This document shows positions 1-12,108 of a stretch of DNA of 64,000 nt, one piece after another. Position 1 is the stretch's first letter. Each line of letters begins with the position of its first letter. The stretch lies in NCBI GenBank assembly GCA_963844865.1, contig CAWJPY010000009.1:1-64000 (forward strand), written 5' to 3'. The translations under genes and the position numbers were made by a program. The notes beneath the pieces were generated by a model, which worked only from the letters and a program-made list of their open reading frames with translations, made no database searches and was not told where the DNA came from. The stretch is from CAWJPY01 sp963844865 (GTDB lineage: Bacteria > Acidobacteriota > Thermoanaerobaculia > Thermoanaerobaculales > Sulfomarinibacteraceae).

Positions 1-1
1 T

Positions 2-523
2 CGTGCCCTTGGGGCGAGCTGGACGATTACGTATTGCTTCGTGCTCGCCGAGCCCGGCCGCCGCCTGTGGCGACAAGATCGTCGGGGAACATCGGCCAAG
101 GGGGTGCTGTTTACAGCGACGCCGCGGCGGCGGTGCGGACCGGGAAGGTCCTCATTACGTGAGTAACCCCTCGGCCAAGACGGTCGGGAAGCTCCTCGAG
201 CTTGTCGGCGCGTCGGCGACCGGGTCGAGGTGGTCGACGATCTGGCAACGCTCGAGCGCGACCTCCGTTCGACGTCGTACGACGTGGTCATCGCGGCGCT
301 TGCCGACGCCGAAGTCGTGGCCGGGATCCTCGGCGATCAGCCCTCCTCGGCGCGGCTCATCCCCTTCGTCGATCACAGCAACGAGGCGAAGCTCGGCGAG
401 GCGCGGCGCGCCTACGGCTTCGCACTCTCCGTGCCGGGTAGGGCCAACGACCAGATCCTCACCATCGACGCTGCCCTCAAGGCGCCGGCGACGGGCGCCA
501 TCACCCCCGCTTCGGACAGCTGA
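2..523 (+). pseudogene. Frame-broken exported receiver-like protein
   Basis: No single frame is open here, but pieces of all three frames join into one sensible exported protein of about 170 residues. A hydrophobic stretch ends in AEPAAAC, followed by GDKIVG, then YSDAAAAVRTGKVLI, then SNPSAKTVGKLLELVG, and finally an open piece from 230 to the TGA at 521 with VVDDLATLERDL, YDVVIAALADAE and a late TIDAALK. The alternation of short beta strands with helices resembles a response-regulator receiver fold, and I recall an uncharacterised exported family of this kind (GDK start, receiver-like body) in Acidobacteria. At least four frame changes are needed, so either the contig edge is poorly sequenced or the gene is decayed. 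Function unknown. Confidence 0.4.
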
Positions 524-580
524 GGAGCCGATGAGCTGCGCAGCCGACTCCGGGGAACAGGCGGAGCCGGTCGGCGATCG

Positions 581-3220
<2,640 letters not shown>

Positions 3221-3221
3221 A

Positions 3222-4139
3222 ATGGACCTCGGCAAGCGAGCAACCGTCGTCGCCGCAGCGCTGGCAGCACTGGCGGCACTCTTCTGCTCCTCGCTGCCGC
3301 TGTCCGCCCAGGCCTGGGTTCCGGCCAAGGGCACCGGCACCGTCTCCCTCGGCTTCCAGGCGAACCGGTTCTACGGCCACCTGCTCAGTGACGGGAGCAA
3401 GCTCCACGCCGGTGACTCGTACTCGCGCGCCTTCTTCCTGGAGGTCGACTACGGCATCACCGATCGGCTCGCGGTCACGGCGGGGATCCCCTACGTGTTG
3501 GCCCGCAATGGCGGCGACCCGTCGCCCGTTGCCGGCCTCACCGGTTTGGACGACGGCGCCTGGCACGGCACGCTCCAGGACTATCGCCTCGCCCTGCGCT
3601 ACAACGCTCTCGTTGCGCCGGTGGTGGTCACACCCTTCGTGCGCTACGCGATCCCCTCCCACCACTACGAGACCCGGGCCGAAGCGGCGCCGGGCCGTGA
3701 CCTCAGGGAATGGAACGTGGGCGTCGACCTGGGTCGGTCGGTGCTCGTGAGGGGCCACCTGACGTATGTCGACGCTGTCCTGTCCTATGCGTTCGTGGAG
3801 AAGGTGGCGGGCGTCTCGACCGATCGGCTCAACGGCGGCCTCGCCATCGGCGCCTTCATCACCCGCAGCCTCTCGGTCAACGTGCAGGGGAGCTTCCAGA
3901 ACACCTACGGCGGGCTCACCGTTGACCACGTCTTCGGGCCCGAGGCGAGCCACGAGGAGTTCCTCGAGCACGACCGTCTCCTCGCCGACGACCACGAGCG
4001 CGTGGGCCTGGGCGCCGGCTACAGATTCAGCCCGGAGTGGAGCGTCCACGTGGCCTGGCTCACCGTCGTCGGCGGCACCGACACCCACTACGGCGACACC
4101 TACGCGATCAGCATCGAGCGCGCGTTCGGGCGACGGTAG
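3222..4139 (+). CDS. Predicted outer-membrane beta-barrel protein
   Basis: A 305-residue protein with a clear signal peptide (hydrophobic run at about 9-25, cleavage near AQA). The mature part is rich in alternating hydrophobic and polar strands with aromatic girdle residues and ends in a short terminal strand (YAISIERAF), the pattern of an outer-membrane barrel. Its composition resembles transporter-type barrels of the phenol-degradation (MetA-like) group, but I see no diagnostic motif and the cargo is unknown. It begins one base after the kinase stop with no room for an independent promoter, so it is probably produced together with the sensor kinase. No obvious terminator follows in the 150 bp before the tricorn gene. 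Confidence 0.65.
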   Translation: MDLGKRATVVAAALAALAALFCSSLPLSAQAWVPAKGTGTVSLGFQANRFYGHLLSDGSKLHAGDSYSRAFFLEVDYGITDRLAVTAGIPYVLARNGGDPSPVAGLTGLDDGAWHGTLQDYRLALRYNALVAPVVVTPFVRYAIPSHHYETRAEAAPGRDLREWNVGVDLGRSVLVRGHLTYVDAVLSYAFVEKVAGVSTDRLNGGLAIGAFITRSLSVNVQGSFQNTYGGLTVDHVFGPEASHEEFLEHDRLLADDHERVGLGAGYRFSPEWSVHVAWLTVVGGTDTHYGDTYAISIERAFGRR

Positions 4140-4293
4140 CGCCTTCCCGCGGGCCGCCACGAGCAGCGGGCCGGGGGTCGGTACCGCGGGCGCGGATCTG
4201 ATGGGCGCCGGCGTGCTCGCGTGACGTCGATGCGCCGTGGTGCAACCCCGACGCGCGTTCCCGCGTACACTGACCCCAGTGAAGGAGGAGGGA

Positions 4294-7200
4294 ATGATGC
4301 TCGGACAAGCTCGAGGTTTGTTCAGGGCCGCGGTGCGTCTGTCCGCGGCCGCGGTGGTGTTGGGGGCGATGGCGGCGCCGGCTCAGGCGCAGACGAAGCT
4401 GCTGCGGTTCCCGGACATTTCCGGCGACACGGTGGTCTTCTCCTACGGCGGCGACCTGTGGAAGGCGCCGGCCGAGGGCGGCACGGCGGTGCGGCTGACG
4501 GCGCACCCGGGGCTGGAGCTGTTCGCGAAGTTCTCGCCGGACGGCAAGTGGATCGCCTTCACGGGGCAGTACGACGGGGACGAGCAGGTCTACGTGGTCC
4601 CGGCCGAGGGCGGCGAGCCGCGGCAGCTCACCTACTACCCGGCGCACGGGCCGCTGGCGCCGCGCTGGGGGTACGACAACCAGGTGTACGGGTGGACGCC
4701 GGACGGCGCGCGGGTGCTCTTCCGCTCCATGCGCGACAACGACGGCGGCCGGGTGGAGTCCGGGCTCTACACGGTGGCGGTGACCGGCGGGCTGCCGGTG
4801 AAGCTGCCCATGCCGACCTCGGGCGCCGGTGACTTCTCGCCGGACGGCAAGCGCATGGTCTACTCGCCGCTGTTCCGCGACTTCCGCACCTGGAAGCGAT
4901 ACTCCGGCGGTTGGGCGCAGGACCTCTACGTCTACGACCTCGCCACCGCGGCGCTGACGCCTGTCGCGCATTCGGTGCGCACCGAGCGCGATCCCATGTG
5001 GGTCGGCGACGGCATCGACTTCGTCTCCGACCGGGACGGCACGCTCAACCTCTACCGCTACGACGTCGCCTCCGAGAAGGTGGAAGAGCTCACCCACGAG
5101 AAGGTGTGGGACGTGCGTTGGGCGTCCTCCGATAACGTCTCGAAGATCGTCTACGAGCTCGACGGCGAGCTGCACGTCTACGACACGGCGACGGGGACGG
5201 AGCGCAAGCTCGACATCACGGTGCCCGACGACGGCATCAACCGGCGGCCGGGCCGCTACGCGGTCGCCAAGTTCATGGAGGACTTCGACCTGGCGCCGAA
5301 GGCAGAGCGGGCGGTGTTCGTAGCCCGCGGCGACGTGTTCTCGGTGCCCATCGAGAAGGGGCCGACGCGCAACCTCACCGACACCTCCAACGCCCACGAG
5401 CGCTCGGCGGTGTGGTCGCCGGACGGCAGGACCATCGCCTTCATCTCGGACGTCTCGGGAGAGGACAACATCTACGTGGTGGCGCAGGACGGCTCGGGCG
5501 AGCCCGAGGCGCTGACCGCCGACAACGTGGGCCAGCTCGGCGGCCTGCGCTTCTCGCCGGACGGTGGGCGGCTGGCCTTTGCCGACTGCGACGGCAAGAT
5601 CTGGGCGCTCACCGTGGCGTCGAAGAAGCTGGTCGAGGTGGCGGACGACGAGTTCGGCCGCGCAGGGGACTACGCCTGGTCGCCGGACGGGCAGTGGCTG
5701 GCGTACACCCTCAACAACTGGAACGGCTACAGCTCGCTGTACCTCTACAACGCCGACGACTCCACGTCCCACCGGGTGACGGACGACACGTTCAACGTCA
5801 CCTCGCCGGCGTGGGGCCCCGCCGGGGACTACCTCTACTACCTGTCCGACCGCGAGTTCGCGCCGCAGATCTCCAGCGTGGAGTGGAACTTCGCCGGCAA
5901 CCGCGAGACCGGGATCTTCGCCATGGCGCTGCGCTCCGACGTGAAGAACCCGTTCGCGCCGGAGTCCGACGAGGTGACCACCAATGGCACGGGCGAGGAC
6001 AAGGCGGCGGCGAAGGACGGCAATGGCAAGTCCGAGGAGAAGAAGGAGGAGCCGAAGCCGGTGGCCATCGACCTCGACGGGCTCGCGCTGCGGGTCGCCC
6101 GGGTACCGGTGGAGGCCGACAACATCACCGGGTTCGCCGCGACCAAGGGCTTCCTGCTGTACTCGACCTCGGGCGCGTTCTTCTACGGCCGCGAGTCCTA
6201 CGAGAAGCCCGTGCTGCACATCTTCGACCTGAAGGAACGCAAGGCCTCCGACCTCGCCGGGGACATCCGCGGCTGGGCGGTGTCGGGCGACGGCTCCAAG
6301 GTGCTGGTGCAGCAGGGGCACGGCTACAAGCTCTACGAGGCCAAGCCCAAGGGCGCGGACGCGAAGGACGTCTCCACCGCGAACATGTACTCCGACCGCG
6401 TGCCGTCCGAGGAGTACGCGGAAATGTTCGACGAGGTGTGGCGCAAGTACCGCGACTTCTTCTACGTACCCAACATGCACGGCTACGACTGGAAGGCCAT
6501 CGGTGACCGCTACCGGAAGCTGCTGCCGTACGTGGCGCACCGCTCCGACCTCAACTACGTGCTGGGGGAGATGGTGGCGGAGCTCTCGATCGGCCACGCC
6601 TACATCCAGGGCGGCGACTTCGACATCCCGGACCGTCCCGAGGTGGGGCTGCCCGGGGCGCGCTTCGAGCTCGACGCGAAGGCCGGGCGCTACCGCCTCG
6701 CCAAGATCTTCGCCGGCGAGAACGAGGAGCCCAAGTACCGTGCGCCCCTCACCGAGCTGGGCGTGGACGCCCACGAGGGCGACTACGTGCTGGCCATCGA
6801 CGGGGAGCCGCTCGAGGGCTCGGACAACCCGTACCGGCTCCTGCGCTACAAGAGAGACCCCGTCACCTTGACCCTCAACGCGAAGCCCACGGTGGAGGGC
6901 GCGCGCACGGTGACCTACGAGCCGGTGTCCGACGAATCGGACCTGCTCTACCTCGACTGGACGAAGCACAACCGCGAGATGGTGGCCAAGGCCACGGACG
7001 GGCGCGTGGGCTACATCCACATCCCCGACATGAGCGCGCGCGGGGCGTATGAGTTCATCAAGTGGTGGTACCCGCAGATCCGCAAGGAGGGGATGATCGT
7101 CGACGTGCGCTCCAACGGCGGCGGCAACATCTCCCAGTGGATCATCGAGCGGTTGGAGAACCCGCTGCTCGGGACCCGCTTCGGGCACTTCTCGAACTAC

Positions 7201-7608
7201 CCGCGGACGTACCCCTACTCGGTGTTCTACGGCCATCAGGTGTGCCTGATCTCGGAGACCTCGGCGTCCGACGGCGACATCTTCCCGGCGCGCTTCAGAA
7301 AGGCGGGCCTGGGACCCCTGATCGGCAAGCGGACGTGGGGCGGCGTGACCGGCATCAGCGGTATCGGCGCGCTGCTCGACGGCGGCGTGGCCTTCGTGCC
7401 CATCCAGGGGACCAACGACACGGACGGGAGCTGGATCATCGAGGGGCACGGCGTGGACCCCGACATCGAGGTGGAGAACGATCCCGCCGCGGTGATCGAG
7501 GGTCGCGACCCACAGCTCGAGCGCGGCATCGCGGAGGTGCTGCAGGCCATGGAGAAGGACCCGCGGCACCTGCCGAGCCGCCCGGCGGACCCGGTGAAGA
7601 CCGACTGA
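4294..7608 (+). CDS. Tricorn-type S41 protease
   Basis: An 1104-residue exported protease of the tricorn family, which degrades peptides released by other proteases. The start ATG at 4294 follows AAGGAGGAGG and precedes a signal peptide ending near AQA, so this homologue should work in the periplasm rather than the cytosol. The order is as expected: an N-terminal six- and seven-bladed propeller region with FSPDGK-type repeats (about 30-640), a lysine/glutamate-rich linker, the C1 helical domain, a PDZ-like domain and the C2 catalytic domain. Active-site residues visible are His768 (IGHAY) and Ser992-Asp993 in SDGDIFP; the C-terminal GVDPDIEVENDP segment is also typical. The reading frame is clean over 3.3 kb. 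It stands alone between two intergenic gaps and ends before a strong terminator. Confidence 0.93.
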   Translation: MMLGQARGLFRAAVRLSAAAVVLGAMAAPAQAQTKLLRFPDISGDTVVFSYGGDLWKAPAEGGTAVRLTAHPGLELFAKFSPDGKWIAFTGQYDGDEQVYVVPAEGGEPRQLTYYPAHGPLAPRWGYDNQVYGWTPDGARVLFRSMRDNDGGRVESGLYTVAVTGGLPVKLPMPTSGAGDFSPDGKRMVYSPLFRDFRTWKRYSGGWAQDLYVYDLATAALTPVAHSVRTERDPMWVGDGIDFVSDRDGTLNLYRYDVASEKVEELTHEKVWDVRWASSDNVSKIVYELDGELHVYDTATGTERKLDITVPDDGINRRPGRYAVAKFMEDFDLAPKAERAVFVARGDVFSVPIEKGPTRNLTDTSNAHERSAVWSPDGRTIAFISDVSGEDNIYVVAQDGSGEPEALTADNVGQLGGLRFSPDGGRLAFADCDGKIWALTVASKKLVEVADDEFGRAGDYAWSPDGQWLAYTLNNWNGYSSLYLYNADDSTSHRVTDDTFNVTSPAWGPAGDYLYYLSDREFAPQISSVEWNFAGNRETGIFAMALRSDVKNPFAPESDEVTTNGTGEDKAAAKDGNGKSEEKKEEPKPVAIDLDGLALRVARVPVEADNITGFAATKGFLLYSTSGAFFYGRESYEKPVLHIFDLKERKASDLAGDIRGWAVSGDGSKVLVQQGHGYKLYEAKPKGADAKDVSTANMYSDRVPSEEYAEMFDEVWRKYRDFFYVPNMHGYDWKAIGDRYRKLLPYVAHRSDLNYVLGEMVAELSIGHAYIQGGDFDIPDRPEVGLPGARFELDAKAGRYRLAKIFAGENEEPKYRAPLTELGVDAHEGDYVLAIDGEPLEGSDNPYRLLRYKRDPVTLTLNAKPTVEGARTVTYEPVSDESDLLYLDWTKHNREMVAKATDGRVGYIHIPDMSARGAYEFIKWWYPQIRKEGMIVDVRSNGGGNISQWIIERLENPLLGTRFGHFSNYPRTYPYSVFYGHQVCLISETSASDGDIFPARFRKAGLGPLIGKRTWGGVTGISGIGALLDGGVAFVPIQGTNDTDGSWIIEGHGVDPDIEVENDPAAVIEGRDPQLERGIAEVLQAMEKDPRHLPSRPADPVKTD

Positions 7609-7679
7609 CGAGTCGCGGGGCGCGAGGGCTCGCACGCCGGGCCCTCGCGCCTGCGCGTCTGGCGTCGCTATCGACAGGA

Positions 7680-7709
7680 GGGCACGCCGTGCGGCGTGCC
7701 CTTGTCTTT
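7680..7709 (+). terminator. Rho-independent terminator after tricorn gene
   Basis: A perfect 9-bp stem (GGGCACGCC at 7680-7688 and GGCGTGCCC at 7693-7701) with a 4-base loop is followed by a T-rich tail, TTGTCTTT. It lies 70 bp past the tricorn stop. The next gene converges from the other strand. Confidence 0.8.
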
Positions 7710-7775
7710 ACCAGCGTCCTCGGTCATCGATGCCTGGTGACCATGGGCGCTGCCACTCCCGAGCTTTGCTCCACT

Positions 7776-8954
7776 TCAGCGGACCCCGGGGCGCTCAATC
7801 CACGGGTTCTCGTGCGGTGGTCCGTTGGTCAGGATCAACCGGTTCCGCGTCAGGTCCATGATGATCCCGGACAGGGTGGACGAGTCGGGGTCCGGGTTGC
7901 GATCTCGGCTGATGGGGTAGGGCAGGCCTTTGCGGTCAACCAGGATCATCTCCATACGGCGCACCGGGTCCTCTTCGACTCCTGACAGCTGTCGCGCCAG
8001 TTCCTCCGCTCGGGCATAGCGGTTCATGGTCGATGGTCCTCGGCCGCTCGTGCCGGCGACGGCGAGCGCCGGATCGAGGAAGTGGTTGGTGTGGACGAGG
8101 TGGTCACCGGAAGGGGCTTGTGTCGCCACCGCCTCCGGACTGACCTCGAGATCGAGAGCCTCCGGGCCGTCCGGGGCGTGCTGGGCGAGCAGGAAGTTCG
8201 CCGAGGCGCAGCGCGGAGACCGGCTTACGGTGTCGACTGCGCGAGGGATGGAGTCGCAGCCGAGTACGGCGCGCAGGAGACAGTGGATGGGAATGCCGCG
8301 CTTGCCGGGAGTCCCGTCCGTGGCGTGGCTGAGGAAGTTCAGGCAGACGCCCAACCGGTGCTGGTTGAACCCGATCTTGGCGAGCATCCCGGCCTCGACC
8401 AGTGTCACGAGCCGTGGCGCGCCCGCGGGCTCGAGGCGGAGGATCACCGGGGCCTTCGCCATCTTCGGATCCCAGTCCCAGTCCTGCCCCAGACCGAGGA
8501 CCTGGCGGCCTCCGGCCCGACCGAACAGCGCCAGGGCCGTGCAGGCCGGGATCTTCCGGCTCGTCGCCTCGGCCTCGACGATGGCGAGGATATCGGTCCT
8601 GGCGTTGATGAGGACAATCTCCTCGGTTTTCATGTGCGCGCCGCGTGCGATGCCCTCCATCTCCTCCACCATGGCGGGGAACCAATCCCCGATGACCGGC
8701 ACGAACGACCCAGCGATTTCCAGCAGACGCTCTGTGGAGACGTCACCGCCGTGGGACAACCACTGGGTGTAGAACCCGAGGTTGAACCTGATTTGGCTGG
8801 CGAATGCCCTCCCGTGTGCCAGACCGAGGTCGCCAGCGGTCCCGCGGGCCTCCAGCTCGGGGAAGGCGAGCTGCTCGCGGCCCAGGCACCCTGTCATTGC
8901 GGCCACACCGAGGATCGTGGTGGATTCGATGAACCGACGGCGGCTGATCAGCAT
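7776..8954 (-). CDS. C45-type Ntn hydrolase, Tat lipoprotein
   Basis: A 392-residue member of the C45 / acyl-CoA:6-aminopenicillanate acyltransferase-like Ntn hydrolases, enzymes that mature by self-cleavage before a nucleophilic Cys and cut or transfer amide-linked acyl groups. The likely nucleophile is Cys138 in the context PACTAL; a downstream GLGQDWDWD segment fits the substrate/oxyanion region of the fold. The N-terminus has a twin-arginine signal (SRRRFIE) followed by a hydrophobic run and a lipobox-like MTGC (Cys23), so it is probably exported folded by Tat and lipid-anchored. ATG at 8954 is chosen because it places the Tat motif at residue 4; ATG at 8978 is an alternative. The true substrate is unknown. 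It converges on the tricorn terminator. Confidence 0.7.
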   Translation of the reverse strand: MLISRRRFIESTTILGVAAMTGCLGREQLAFPELEARGTAGDLGLAHGRAFASQIRFNLGFYTQWLSHGGDVSTERLLEIAGSFVPVIGDWFPAMVEEMEGIARGAHMKTEEIVLINARTDILAIVEAEATSRKIPACTALALFGRAGGRQVLGLGQDWDWDPKMAKAPVILRLEPAGAPRLVTLVEAGMLAKIGFNQHRLGVCLNFLSHATDGTPGKRGIPIHCLLRAVLGCDSIPRAVDTVSRSPRCASANFLLAQHAPDGPEALDLEVSPEAVATQAPSGDHLVHTNHFLDPALAVAGTSGRGPSTMNRYARAEELARQLSGVEEDPVRRMEMILVDRKGLPYPISRDRNPDPDSSTLSGIIMDLTRNRLILTNGPPHENPWIERPGVR

Positions 8955-9174
8955 GGGCTTCGCTTCCTTCGCGATCATCGAACGCACCCTACCTGTCCCG
9001 GGTTCCGCCGACAACCAGGGCTCACGGCGACCCCTTCTTCCCGCCACCCCGCTCGACCATCGGTACACAGCGACACTGGCTGGCCTCAGCCCCGGATTGG
9101 TGAGGCGTGCCGTCCCGCAGGCCTTTCGGTCGCTGGGGTCAACGTGTTGAAGCTCGGAGCGGTCGCGGTGAGGT

Positions 9175-9975
9175 CTACTCCTGTGCCGCCTCCGGCTTCG
9201 CCGGCTTGTACGACAGGTCCGGGCGGCTCCGGCCGGTTGTGTACGTGTACCCTCGAAGCGTGCTCATGGTCTCGTTCCACAGGGCCTCTGCCGCCTCGCC
9301 GGCCTTCTCCTGGGTCTTCTCCGCCCGGGTCCAGAATGCGGCCGGGCTGTCCCCCCACTCCGCATAGACGTACACCGGCATCTCGGTGCCGAGGTAGCCC
9401 TGGTACGTCGCCCACCCGGACGGCACCTCCTTGGCGGTGAACAGCTCCACGAAGTCCTTGAAGCTCTTCTCGAGAGCGTGCTCCATCCCCGGTTTGACCT
9501 GGCAGGTTCCCCAGTACATGCAGTAGCTCTTGCTGGAGTCGTAGGCGTTATCATCGGGGAGGTACGAGAGGCCCGTGCGGAACCGGAAGACCGACATGGT
9601 GGTCGATTCGACCGCGCCCGCGATCTCCTTTTGCATCGCTTCCCACTTGTCCATTCCCCAGGACTGGACGAACGCCGTCCAGCTCGCGTACAGGGAGTCG
9701 ATGTCGGCGAAGCTCTTGATCGGGTACACGAACAGGTAATGGAAATCGTCTGTCGCGTACGCGTCGATCGCGTACGGGAAGCCGTGCTCCGCCAGGATGG
9801 GCAGGAGCTTCTTGGAGGCCGTCTCGTAGGCCTGCATACCGTCCGGGCTGACTGTGACCTCCTCGACGATCACGAGACCTCCCTGGTCCTCCTTCTCCTC
9901 AGCCGTGGCAACCACCCCTGAGAGTGAGCACGCCACGAGCAGAGTGAACGACACGATCCAGACACAGCGTCTCAT
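9175..9975 (-). CDS. Exported protein of unknown function
   Basis: A 266-residue protein with a signal peptide (hydrophobic residues 5-22, cleavage near VATA). The mature part has two similar halves, each beginning with a beta strand and a helix (VIVEEVTVSPDGMQAYE and YWGTCQVKPGMEHALE), which suggests a duplicated ferredoxin-like alpha/beta fold of the NIPSNAP or dimeric-barrel type. Residues W, F and Y are frequent. No catalytic motif is recognisable. It is a single-gene unit with its own candidate promoter upstream. Confidence 0.6.
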   Translation of the reverse strand: MRRCVWIVSFTLLVACSLSGVVATAEEKEDQGGLVIVEEVTVSPDGMQAYETASKKLLPILAEHGFPYAIDAYATDDFHYLFVYPIKSFADIDSLYASWTAFVQSWGMDKWEAMQKEIAGAVESTTMSVFRFRTGLSYLPDDNAYDSSKSYCMYWGTCQVKPGMEHALEKSFKDFVELFTAKEVPSGWATYQGYLGTEMPVYVYAEWGDSPAAFWTRAEKTQEKAGEAAEALWNETMSTLRGYTYTTGRSRPDLSYKPAKPEAAQE

Positions 9976-10278
9976 TGCAAAACTCCCTTCTCGAGTTCTT
10001 GGGTCTTCGTGGGAAAGAAGCTATAGCGCGGGAGACTCGATGTCAACTGCGGTGGCAAAGGGGGTCGGTTTCATGCACTGCGAGGTGCTGATGAGGATTG
10101 CCGCCCCACTGCCGCGTTTCATGGACTCGACGGCTTCGGCTTGGACCGTTGTCAGCAATCGGTTGCAGTCGACAGCGGCGGCGGACAGCAGCAGCGATCA
10201 GTAGCGGCGAAGGCGACCAGCGGCGGGGCCTCGGCCGAACGTCTCAGGGGGTCCGGTTCCGGGACGGTGCGGGGACCG
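9976..10278. other. Intergenic stretch
   Basis: About 300 bp between two minus-strand genes. Apart from the candidate promoter at its left end I see only low-complexity GC-rich sequence and no open frame with a believable start. Confidence 0.5.
10020..10046 (-). promoter_or_regulatory. Candidate sigma-70 promoter for gene 9175-9975
   Basis: Read on the minus strand there is a consensus TTGACA (10041-10046) followed after 15 bases by TATAGC (10020-10025), 45 bp upstream of the start codon. The spacer is two bases short of ideal, so this is tentative. Confidence 0.35.
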
Positions 10279-11124
10279 TCACCTCCAGGAGACGAACTCG
10301 TCCTGGGCGATCTCGCCCGACGAGGAGGGGAAGGTGCCGCCCACGGCGCCCCACCTGACGGAGTCGATCTGCCCGATCGAGGTGTCGGCGGTGACCAGCG
10401 CGGGTCCTCCTCCGTTCACGGTGAGTGAGGCTGTGGAGCTCACCGCGGCCGCCCACGAGATGACCACCTGGTTGAAGCCGGGCACGGTGGGAACGCCGGA
10501 GGTGGAGTGGAAGGTCCCCGCGCTGTCCCGCACCTCGAGGACGAGTGTCGGGCCGGTCTCGATGAGCAGCTTGATCTGCGGGGTGCCTCCGCTGTCATAG
10601 GCGACGAAGTGCTCCACCTGGTCTCCGGCGGCGAGGTCGAGCAGATCGAGGTCGACGTAGAACTGTGCGTTGTAAGTAGGCTCGGCGGCCGGTGAGTTGT
10701 CCTGGACGTATGCGAACGGGGCATCGTTGGAGTCGATGACGGCAGTGAAGCTGCCGCCCGCCTCGACGGCGAAGCCGTTTTCCAGGACGATCGTGCTGCC
10801 GGCGGTGAACGTCGCGGAGCCGGTCCCGGCAATCACGAAGTCGTTGCCGGCGGTCAGCGTGACGCATCCCTCGAAGAGCTGACCCGTTTCGGTCACGGTC
10901 TGGAGCTCGTAGTGCGCGTCCCAATCCGCGGCGCAGGTCGTCCCGACGCCCAGCGCCAGCCCGTAGTCGCCCGAGAACGCGGCCGAGGGTGTGACGTCGA
11001 GGCTCGCTGCTCCCGCCGGTGAGACGAGGCAGAGTGCCGCAACCGCCAGGATCGTTGCAGGTTGAACGAGACCCGGCCGGAGCGAAGCGCGCCCCGGGCG
11101 GACACCCACATGGTTGCTCTTCAT
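10279..11124 (-). CDS. Exported protein with carpet-like repeat segment
   Basis: A 281-residue secreted protein. A long N-region precedes a hydrophobic signal (ATILAVAALCLVSPAGA). Residues 75-125 contain short beta-strand repeats of the form TLTAGNDFVIAGTGSATF / AGSTIVLENGFAVEAGGSF, a stacked-strand pattern often seen in cell-surface or sorted exoproteins of environmental bacteria. The C-terminal 130 residues look like a jelly-roll, lectin-like domain (FYVDLDLLDL, PTLVLEVRD). Function is unknown; a surface or adhesive role is only a guess. A GGTGAGGAC site lies directly before the ATG, and a good promoter is seen upstream. Confidence 0.6.
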   Translation of the reverse strand: MKSNHVGVRPGRASLRPGLVQPATILAVAALCLVSPAGAASLDVTPSAAFSGDYGLALGVGTTCAADWDAHYELQTVTETGQLFEGCVTLTAGNDFVIAGTGSATFTAGSTIVLENGFAVEAGGSFTAVIDSNDAPFAYVQDNSPAAEPTYNAQFYVDLDLLDLAAGDQVEHFVAYDSGGTPQIKLLIETGPTLVLEVRDSAGTFHSTSGVPTVPGFNQVVISWAAAVSSTASLTVNGGGPALVTADTSIGQIDSVRWGAVGGTFPSSSGEIAQDEFVSWR

Positions 11125-11170
11125 GTCCTCACCCCCCTGTCACAGGCCACGGTGTCAGTACATCACATCG

Positions 11171-11199
11171 ATCCTATGCGGAAGGACACGGGGGGTCAA
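11171..11199 (-). promoter_or_regulatory. Sigma-70-like promoter for gene 10279-11124
   Basis: On the minus strand TTGACC (11194-11199) is separated by exactly 17 bases from TAGGAT (11171-11176). The -10 box lies 47 bp upstream of the ATG, which is a normal leader length. Confidence 0.55.
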
Positions 11200-11319
11200 T
11201 GGTGGAACTCCCCTGCCATCGTGAGCGCGCCGCCGTGGCGCCGTGAATATCGGGTTGGGTGTGATGCGCGTCATCGGGCCAATCCAGGGCCGGCCTCCGC
11301 GGGCCGGCCGCGGCCGGCG

Positions 11320-12108
11320 TTACGGGGCGGTGTTCCTGCACCGTTCGGGCGAGCTCTGCTGGTCCGTGCAGCGCAGGGCCTGGATCCGGTCCACCAGGTC
11401 GGTCGTCGAGAGGTACCGGGCGACGATCTCGTTCCACCGGCTCGCGAGCTTGTCGGGCATCGGCGAGCCGGCCGGCGCATCGGTTGACCACCCCATGTCC
11501 AGGGGCTCGGCCGTGACCCGTTCAGGCCAGGTGCGGTCCAGCCCGCGCAGCAGCTCGTCGACCGCCCAGCGAGCGACCTCGACCCTGTCAAGGTGACTCA
11601 GGACGACACCGTCGATGTCGCGGAGGCCGAGGATCAGCCACGGCGCGGTCTGCGCGAGACCCGCCGGGCGCTGTGCTCGCCAGACCTCCACCGAAGGACA
11701 GGTCCCGTCGGACCACACAACGGTGGGGCGGTCCGGCTCGCGGACCGTGGGGACCCAGGTGGAGGAGAGCAATCCCGTCCCGTCGCCGGTCAGGAGGAAG
11801 GCCATGACCCGCCCCTTGTCGTCCGCGACGCTGCCCACGCCGACCTGGGTCTGCCTCAGCGTCACTGTGACGAGTTCGACGACCACCCTTCGGTGTTGGA
11901 GGTCGGCCGAGCCGCGCCACGCCCGTGCGCGGGCGGTCGGCACGTGGTCGGCGCTCTCTCCAGAACCAACGTCCGTGCCCTGGGCATGAGCGGCGCCGCC
12001 GATCAGAGTCCCCAGGGTCAGGACCACCGCAAGCGTCGCGAGGGCGGTCCGGTCCCGGACCGTCTCGGCCGGCGAACCCGCAGCGGCGGCCGAGGACAGC
12101 CTCGTCAC
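11320..12108 (-). CDS. Exported protein of unknown function
   Basis: A 262-residue protein starting at a GTG that overlaps the stop of the upstream gene by four bases (GTGA), so the pair is translationally coupled. A hydrophobic segment (LATLAVVLTLGTLIGGAAHA) at about 22-41 is a signal peptide. The mature part contains a beta-rich N-terminal half and a helical C-terminal half with WAVDELLRGLDRTW and a paired-cysteine tail (ALRCTDQ, ERCRNT). I do not recognise the family. Because it is coupled to the next exported protein, the two may form a complex or act on the same substrate. Confidence 0.6.
   Translation of the reverse strand: MTRLSSAAAAGSPAETVRDRTALATLAVVLTLGTLIGGAAHAQGTDVGSGESADHVPTARARAWRGSADLQHRRVVVELVTVTLRQTQVGVGSVADDKGRVMAFLLTGDGTGLLSSTWVPTVREPDRPTVVWSDGTCPSVEVWRAQRPAGLAQTAPWLILGLRDIDGVVLSHLDRVEVARWAVDELLRGLDRTWPERVTAEPLDMGWSTDAPAGSPMPDKLASRWNEIVARYLSTTDLVDRIQALRCTDQQSSPERCRNTAP

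Noticed and set aside
4108..7635. A 1175-codon open frame on the minus strand opposite the tricorn gene.
   Set aside because: Arg/Val/His-rich shadow caused by GC-biased third positions; the plus-strand frame has clear protease motifs and a ribosome site.
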